This document shows, one piece after another, positions 43,211 to 47,883 of a stretch of 47,883 nucleotides of DNA. Origin of the DNA: Pseudomonadota bacterium (lineage in GTDB: Bacteria; Desulfobacterota; Binatia; Binatales; Binataceae); the NCBI GenBank assembly GCA_021324885.1, contig JAJPIF010000027.1, forward strand, positions 1 to 47,883, written 5' to 3'. Both the position numbers and the translations under genes were made by a program. The notes under the pieces were generated by a model that saw nothing but the letters and a program-made list of their open reading frames with translations, did no database searches and had not been told where the DNA came from. The stretch's first letter is position 1, and the number at the start of each line of letters is the position of its first letter.

Positions 43211-43594
43211 ATGAGAATAAGAACTGTGGTCACAATCTGCGCCTTTCTGGTTTTCGGCGGACTGCCGGCTGCGCGCCCGGCCATCGTTCATGCGCAGGAC
43301 GCGATGAAAAGCGCGATGATGACGTTCGCGTTCGATCTTCACGAAGGCATGAAACGTTCCACCCTTACGCCGCAACAGAAAGAACAAGTGCGTAATGACC
43401 TCAGGGCCCTGCGCGAGGCCCATCAGAGCGGCGATCGCCGAGCGGCGTTCAGGGCGATGAGGAATTTCCACCAGATCCTGGACAGCGGCGCCTTCCAGCC
43501 CCAGGACCAGCAGCGGATCAAGCAGGATTTGCAAAACCTGCGCAACGCCCGCAAGGAGTCCGGCGGCGGTGGGGGCATGGGCGGGATGCGATAG
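43211..43594 (+). CDS. Small helical periplasmic protein
   Basis: 127 residues from ATG 43211, which has AAGGAA upstream; an in-frame ATG at 43190 would spoil the signal peptide. Signal peptide RTVVTICAFLVFGGLPAARPAIVHA, then charged helices rich in Gln, Arg and Asp (LTPQQKEQVRNDLRALREAH) and a Gly/Met-rich end. The size and helical LTPxQ character recall Spy/CpxP-like periplasmic chaperones, but the LTxxQ repeats are not clear, so this is only a resemblance. It lies 73 nt before the efflux operon and may be part of it. Confidence 0.6.
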   Translation: MRIRTVVTICAFLVFGGLPAARPAIVHAQDAMKSAMMTFAFDLHEGMKRSTLTPQQKEQVRNDLRALREAHQSGDRRAAFRAMRNFHQILDSGAFQPQDQQRIKQDLQNLRNARKESGGGGGMGGMR

Positions 43595-43656
43595 CCGTCA
43601 ATGCGGCCGGTGCTGCGATCGTCACAACACAAAAGCCGGCGGGCCTGAAGCTGGTC

Positions 43657-43661
43657 AGGAG
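43657..43661 (+). promoter_or_regulatory. Shine-Dalgarno site that fixes a TTG start
   Basis: AGGAG ends 6 nt before the TTG at 43668, which places the lipoprotein signal at the N-terminus of the efflux channel. The longer reading from 43569 has no signal peptide. Confidence 0.6.
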
Positions 43662-43667
43662 ATCGCG

Positions 43668-45242
43668 TTGAACCCGCGCAAGCTTCAAATCAGCCTTGCG
43701 GCGCTGTTGCTTCTCAGTGGATGTATGCTCGGTCCGGATTTCAAACCCCCTGCCGCTCCGGTGGCTCGGCAGTGGACCGCCGCCGGCATCCCGGACCTTG
43801 AGGTCAAACGTCAGGAGTATCGCAACTGGTGGACGGTTTTTGACGATCCCGTTCTAACCCGGCTGATCAGGCTCGCTTATGAGCAGAACCTTACGTTGCG
43901 CACGGCCGGGGTGCGCGTGCTCGAAAGCCGCGCGCAGTTGGGCGTCGCGATCGGCGAGTTGTATCCGCAGCAGCAGGCGATCGGTGCCGCGTTGAGCTAC
44001 AACGGACTGCCCATCTCGCTGCCCTACAACCTGAGCGCAAACCACTACTGGTCGGATATCTTCTCGGCGCAGGCCGCCTGGGAGATCGACGTCTGGGGCA
44101 AGCTGCGGCGCGCGATCGAATCGGCTGATGATTCCTTTCTGGCCTCGGTCGCGGATTATGACGATGTCCTCGTGTCGATGACCGGCGACGTGGCTTCCAA
44201 CTACGTCAAGATCCGCACCACTCAAAAACAGATCGCGATCGCGCAGGATAACGTCGTCCGTCAAAAGAAGGCGCTGAAAATCGCGGAGGCAAAATTCGAG
44301 GGCGGGACGGCGACCAGACGCGATGTCTATCAGGCGATCGACGTGCTGGGCGCGACCCAGGCCGCGATTCCGCAACTGACCAGCCAGCTCGATCAATCCA
44401 AAAACGCGCTCAACGTGCTGCTCGGGCTGCCTCCTGGCCATCTGGATCAACTGCTGGCCGGCGAGGATTCCATCCCAATCGCTCCGCGCACCGCTGCCGT
44501 CGGCATTCCCGCGGACCTGCTCCGGCGCCGGCCCGATGTGCGCAAGGCGGAACTCCAGGCCGCGGCGCAATGCGCGCAGATCGGCTTTGCCAGGGCCGAC
44601 CTGTTCCCGCTCTTCAGCCTGACCGGAAACGTCGGCAGCCTTGGCAGCAGCGTGGGCCGCGGACTGGACAGCGTCTTCACCGGTCAGAGTCTGTATTACG
44701 CCGTCGGTCCCGCGATGCAGTGGAACATTCTTAATTATGGACAGATAACCAACAATGTCCGGGTGCAGGATGCCCGTTTCCAGGAATTCCTGATCGGTTA
44801 TCAGAACACCGTGCTCAAGGCGCAACAGGAAGTCGAGGACGGGATCGCGCTTTTCGTCAACGCGCGCAAGGCGGTGGGATACCTGGAAAAGAGCGTCGAG
44901 GCGGCCAACGGCGCCCTGCGCATCGCCATCATTCAATATCGCGAGGGCACCGCTGACTTCACCACGGTCCTCACCGCCGAGCAGAATCTCTATACGGCAC
45001 AAAACAATCTGACGATCGCGCAGGGCAGCGTTCCGCTCGGCCTGATCGCGGTTTATCGCGCGCTGGGCGGAGGATGGCAGATCCGGGAAGGTCACGATTT
45101 CGTACCCGCGCCAACTCGCCAGGAGATGGAGGAGCGGACCAATTGGGGCGGCCTGCTGACCCCGGGCCTGTTGCAGCCCCAAGCGCCGGATTTGCCGTCA
45201 CCGCGGGATGAAGGACCGCTGATTCGTCCTCCGCAATGGTAG
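43668..45242 (+). CDS. NodT/OprM-type outer-membrane efflux lipoprotein
   Basis: 524 residues, TTG start. Lipobox LLSGC with C19, then the TolC-fold repeats: WWTVFDDPVLTRLIRLAYEQN, ...AAWEIDVWGKLRRAIESADDS, IPADLLRRRPDVRKAELQAAAQCAQIGFARADLFP, and a second repeat with QEVEDGIALFVNARKAV and YREGTADFTTVLTAEQNLYTAQNNL. This is the outer-membrane duct of a tripartite RND pump. The C-terminus has a Pro-rich extension of about 25 residues. First gene of an OMF-MFP-RND operon; OMF-first order is less common than MFP-RND-OMF. Confidence 0.93.
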   Translation: MNPRKLQISLAALLLLSGCMLGPDFKPPAAPVARQWTAAGIPDLEVKRQEYRNWWTVFDDPVLTRLIRLAYEQNLTLRTAGVRVLESRAQLGVAIGELYPQQQAIGAALSYNGLPISLPYNLSANHYWSDIFSAQAAWEIDVWGKLRRAIESADDSFLASVADYDDVLVSMTGDVASNYVKIRTTQKQIAIAQDNVVRQKKALKIAEAKFEGGTATRRDVYQAIDVLGATQAAIPQLTSQLDQSKNALNVLLGLPPGHLDQLLAGEDSIPIAPRTAAVGIPADLLRRRPDVRKAELQAAAQCAQIGFARADLFPLFSLTGNVGSLGSSVGRGLDSVFTGQSLYYAVGPAMQWNILNYGQITNNVRVQDARFQEFLIGYQNTVLKAQQEVEDGIALFVNARKAVGYLEKSVEAANGALRIAIIQYREGTADFTTVLTAEQNLYTAQNNLTIAQGSVPLGLIAVYRALGGGWQIREGHDFVPAPTRQEMEERTNWGGLLTPGLLQPQAPDLPSPRDEGPLIRPPQW

Positions 45243-45279
45243 GGGGAGTGAAAGTATATTTGAATATGGAAAGTTCGCA

Positions 45280-45456
45280 CCCTCACCGCAGTCCTCTGCC
45301 GGGCCAGGGAGAGGGAAAAGAAAGGTCCTGCGAGAAGGCCGCTGCGGCCTTGCCAAGGTCGAAAAGCCGCACGGACAGTTCACCACGCGGTTCAATGAAT
45401 CAATTAAAGGAGAGCTCTTTTCTGTCCCCTCTTCTTGTCCGGGAAAAGGGTGAGGG
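45280..45456. repeat. Inverted-repeat element between channel and adaptor genes
   Basis: CCCTCACC (45280-45287) is inverted as GGTGAGGG (45449-45456), and the outer ends are C/T- and G/A-rich as in dispersed intergenic repeats of many high-G+C genomes. A perfect palindrome AAGGCCGC-T-GCGGCCTT sits inside at 45335-45351. The adaptor frame is open across the element but the residues look like non-coding text, which supports a start downstream at 45542. It may also affect transcription or mRNA stability between the two genes. Confidence 0.5.
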
Positions 45457-45541
45457 AGGGGAGCCCCGCTTCAGTCCTGCGGGCACTTTTCGCGATGGGG
45501 CAGGATTGTTTCTCACCACGCTCATCAGACTCCGCGCGTCA

Positions 45542-46687
45542 ATGGCCGCTGTCAGTGCGACAGCAATCCTCGCCGCGATCGTGATCTGCGGATGCAAAAC
45601 CACCCCGGAAATCGCGCCGCTGCCGCCGCCTTCGGTCACCGTCGCCCATCCCTTAAGCCGCGCCGTATCCGACTATTTAGACTTCACTGGCAATACCGCC
45701 GCGATCAATTCCGTCACCCTGGTGGCGCGGGTGGAAGGTTACCTGGAAAAGATCCATTTCACCGACGGCGAGCTGGTCAGAAAAAACCAGGTGCTGTTTA
45801 CAATTCAACAGGACCAGTACAAGGCGCAGTTGAAACAGGCTCTGGCCAGCGTCGAGGCGCAGAAGGCCGCATTGTGGCACGCCAAAGTCGAGTTCGCGCG
45901 CTATTCGCGCCTGCTCAAACAGGACGCCGCGACGCAGACTGAAGTCGATCAATGGCATTACAAACGCGACGCGGCAGAGGCGGACCTGCTGTCGGCCGAG
46001 GCCCAGGTCGTGCTCGCCAGGCTCAATCTCAGCTACACGACCATCACCGCGCCGTTCGACGGACGCATCGGGCGCCATCTGGTGGACCCCGGCAACCTCG
46101 TCGGCTCGATGGGCAAGCAGACGGCGCTGGCCGAAATTAACCAGATAAACCCGCTTTACGTCTATTTCACAATCAATGAACGCGACCTGCTGCGGATTTT
46201 GAAGCGCAAACAGACTTCACCCAACGAACTCCAGAAATACGCGCGCTATATCCCGGTCTATTTCGGACTGTCGAACGAGGAAGGCTATCCGCACCAAGGC
46301 CATCTGGATTTCGCCTCGATCAGCGTCAATCCGACCACCGGCACCCTGCAACTGCGCGGCATTTTTCCCAATCCCGAACTGAGTATTCTCCCCGGCCTGT
46401 TCGTGCGCGTGCGGGTCAAGTCACCCGAAGAACATAACGCCCTGCTGATTCCCGGTGACGCCCTCAGCTTCGACCAGCAGGGCGAGTACGTTCTGGTAGT
46501 CAACCCTGAAAACGCGGTCGAGCGGCGGGCGGTCAAAACCGGCTTCCAGGTCGGCGACATGATGGTGGTGGAAAACGGCCTCAAACCGGATGATTGGGTG
46601 ATTATCGACGGCCTGCTCCAGGCAATTCCCGGCCGCCAGGTAAAGCCGCAACGCTCCACGCTCCGCGCGTCAGCCGTGGGCGGCTGA
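45542..46687 (+). CDS. RND efflux periplasmic adaptor (MFP/HlyD-type)
   Basis: 381 residues from the ATG at 45542; TTG 45506 in the same frame is an alternative. A hydrophobic signal (AATAILAAIVICGCK region) ends in a probable lipid-modified Cys. Domains in order: lipoyl half (VTLVARVEGYLEKIHFTDGE), alpha-hairpin (ALASVEAQKAALWHAKVEF... to ...EAQVVLARLNLSY), second lipoyl half (TTITAPFDGRIG), beta-barrel and membrane-proximal domain ending near ...RQVKPQRS. It bridges the inner-membrane RND pump and the NodT channel. It lies 22 nt before the pump gene. Confidence 0.9.
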   Translation: MAAVSATAILAAIVICGCKTTPEIAPLPPPSVTVAHPLSRAVSDYLDFTGNTAAINSVTLVARVEGYLEKIHFTDGELVRKNQVLFTIQQDQYKAQLKQALASVEAQKAALWHAKVEFARYSRLLKQDAATQTEVDQWHYKRDAAEADLLSAEAQVVLARLNLSYTTITAPFDGRIGRHLVDPGNLVGSMGKQTALAEINQINPLYVYFTINERDLLRILKRKQTSPNELQKYARYIPVYFGLSNEEGYPHQGHLDFASISVNPTTGTLQLRGIFPNPELSILPGLFVRVRVKSPEEHNALLIPGDALSFDQQGEYVLVVNPENAVERRAVKTGFQVGDMMVVENGLKPDDWVIIDGLLQAIPGRQVKPQRSTLRASAVGG

Positions 46688-46709
46688 ATCCCTCACTTCT
46701 CCTCTGACC

Positions 46710-47883
46710 ATGTCCAGGTTCTTCATCGAACGGCCGATCCTCGCCAATGTCATCGCGATCGTCACGATCCTGCTCGGCGCGGTTTGCCTGCTTAATCTGC
46801 CGGTGTCGCAGTATCCGGATATCGTTCCGCCGACGATTGTGGTCAGCACGAATTATCCGGGGGCCAGCGCGGAAGTGGTCGCGACCACGGTTGGGATTCC
46901 GATCGAGCAGGGCGTCAACGGCGTCGAAAACTCCATTTATATGCAGTCCACCAGCGGCAGCGACGGCAGCTATACCCTGACTGTCACTTTCGCCGTCGGC
47001 ACCGATCTCAATGCCGCCATCGCGCTGGTGCAGAACGCGGTCAACGGCGCGCTGTCGCAACTGCCCGCGGCCGTTCAGACCCAGGGCGTAAGCGTGCAGA
47101 AGGTCAGCACCAATGTTCTGCTGATCGGCAGCCTCTATTCCGACGACAATCGCTATGACGAAAGCTTCCTCAGCAACTATGCGATTATCAACCTGCAAAA
47201 CCCGCTCGCCCGTCTGCCCGGAGTCGGACAGGTGCAGGTGCTCGGCGCCGGACCCTACAGCATGCGAATCTGGCTGGACCCCATGAAGCTGAACGCATAC
47301 GGCCTGACCGTGCTGGACGTGCAGAATGCGGTGCAAAACCAGAATATCCAGGTGGCGGCCGGCCAGTTGGGCGGTCCGCCGGTGCCCTCCAACCAGGTGT
47401 TTCAGTTCACGGTCAAGACGCTGGGCCGCCTGTCGGACGTCAAACAGTTCGAGAACATCATCGTCAAAACGCAGCCTCCGGAAACCTTGTCCAATCAGGT
47501 GCAGCAGCCGGTCGAGGGCAGCCAGGCGGCGGCGGTCGTGCGGATCAAAGACATCGCCAAAGTCGAATTGAGCCAGGAGGTCTATTCCACCTTTTCCGGT
47601 CTGTCGGGCAAGAAAGCCGCCCAGATGAACGTCTATACGCTGCCTGGCGCCAACGCCCTCAAGGTCGCGCAGGAAGTGCGCAATCTGATGGGCGAAATGA
47701 GCAAAAAATTCCCGCCGGGACTTAAATACACAGCCCTGCTCGACACCTCAACCTTCATCAAGGATTCGATCCATGGCGTCTATCAGGCGCTGATCGAAGC
47801 CGGCGTGCTGGTCCTGATCGTGATCATGCTGTTTTTGCAGAACTATCGCGCGATGCTGGTGCCGGCGACCACGGTGCCGGTCA
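46710..47883 (+). CDS. RND (HAE1/AcrB-type) efflux pump, 3' truncated by the window edge
   Basis: 391 codons are visible of an expected ~1,050. The start MSRFFIERPILANVIAIVTILLG forms membrane helix 1, then the porter part with SQYPDIVPPTIVVSTNYPGAS, GIPIEQGVNGVENSIYMQSTS, ARLPGVGQVQVLGAGPYSMR and AVQNQNIQVAAGQLGGPP, and helix 2 begins with VLIVIMLFLQNYRAM. Compared with AcrB there is a ~15-residue insertion (PPETLSNQVQQPVEGSQ) just before the IKDIAKVEL strand. A proton-driven exporter of hydrophobic drugs or metabolites is expected; drug range is unknowable from this part. Confidence 0.92.
   Translation, partial: MSRFFIERPILANVIAIVTILLGAVCLLNLPVSQYPDIVPPTIVVSTNYPGASAEVVATTVGIPIEQGVNGVENSIYMQSTSGSDGSYTLTVTFAVGTDLNAAIALVQNAVNGALSQLPAAVQTQGVSVQKVSTNVLLIGSLYSDDNRYDESFLSNYAIINLQNPLARLPGVGQVQVLGAGPYSMRIWLDPMKLNAYGLTVLDVQNAVQNQNIQVAAGQLGGPPVPSNQVFQFTVKTLGRLSDVKQFENIIVKTQPPETLSNQVQQPVEGSQAAAVVRIKDIAKVELSQEVYSTFSGLSGKKAAQMNVYTLPGANALKVAQEVRNLMGEMSKKFPPGLKYTALLDTSTFIKDSIHGVYQALIEAGVLVLIVIMLFLQNYRAMLVPATTVPV

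Noticed and set aside
1-47883. tRNA, rRNA, CRISPR arrays and insertion sequences
   Set aside because: No T-loop-like tRNA motifs, regularly spaced repeats or transposase reading frames were seen on either strand.

Overview
This is a high-G+C, gene-dense bacterial window with no rRNA, tRNA or CRISPR. The gene content is typical of a Gram-negative soil or water bacterium: a tripartite RND efflux system, outer-membrane and periplasmic lipoproteins, a periplasmic quinoprotein dehydrogenase and many F420/LLM-type oxidoreductases. Three intact LLM-class flavin oxidoreductases, a relic of a fourth, an EthD relic, an SDR, an amidohydrolase-2 protein, SnoaL-like and cupin proteins, and a methylamine/aromatic-amine dehydrogenase together suggest an uncultured Binatota/Desulfobacterota-like lineage. 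That placement is inference from gene content only.

Layout. 1-2.9 kb: the 3' part of a DUF499 ATPase, a family known from defence islands, ending in a possible cut-off mini-gene. 2.9-6.4 kb (minus): an SDR, then an overlapping operon of rmuC, an unrecognised 75-aa protein and a calcineurin-like phosphoesterase. 6.7-14.5 kb (plus): a tightly coupled operon of a DUF4175-like membrane protein, a MoxR AAA+ ATPase, a DUF58 protein, a BatA-like protein with a destroyed MIDAS and an 859-aa double-VWA protein, followed by a DUF983 protein. 15-20 kb (minus): a PLP aminotransferase and two near-duplicate LLM oxidoreductases flanking an EthD pseudogene and a secreted beta-helix protein. 20-26 kb: DUF1003, a BtuF-like binding protein without signal peptide, a ferritin-like DUF6306-type protein, a Ca2+-type P-ATPase and a SnoaL-like protein.

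26.4-31.1 kb: a TerC protein, then a TTQ amine dehydrogenase locus: heavy chain, light chain with both TTQ tryptophans and the catalytic Asp at exactly the known spacing, two monohaem cytochromes c, and mauE-mauD converging from the other strand. No mauG or mauF is visible, and the second cytochrome has lost the loop that carries the axial Met. This is the most interesting part of the window.

31.2-35.7 kb: an amidohydrolase, an unknown protein, a third LLM oxidoreductase, a cupin and two small exported proteins. 35.8-39.0 kb: a wrecked LLM gene, then four tiny membrane proteins (YqjD/YqjE-like) in an operon with a lipoprotein-type phospholipase D/cardiolipin synthase. 39.3-42.7 kb: an NtrC-type regulator and a CHASE3-like hybrid histidine kinase, followed by interleaved inverted repeats. 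43.2-47.9 kb: a small periplasmic protein and the OMF-MFP-RND efflux operon, with the RND pump running off the window end.
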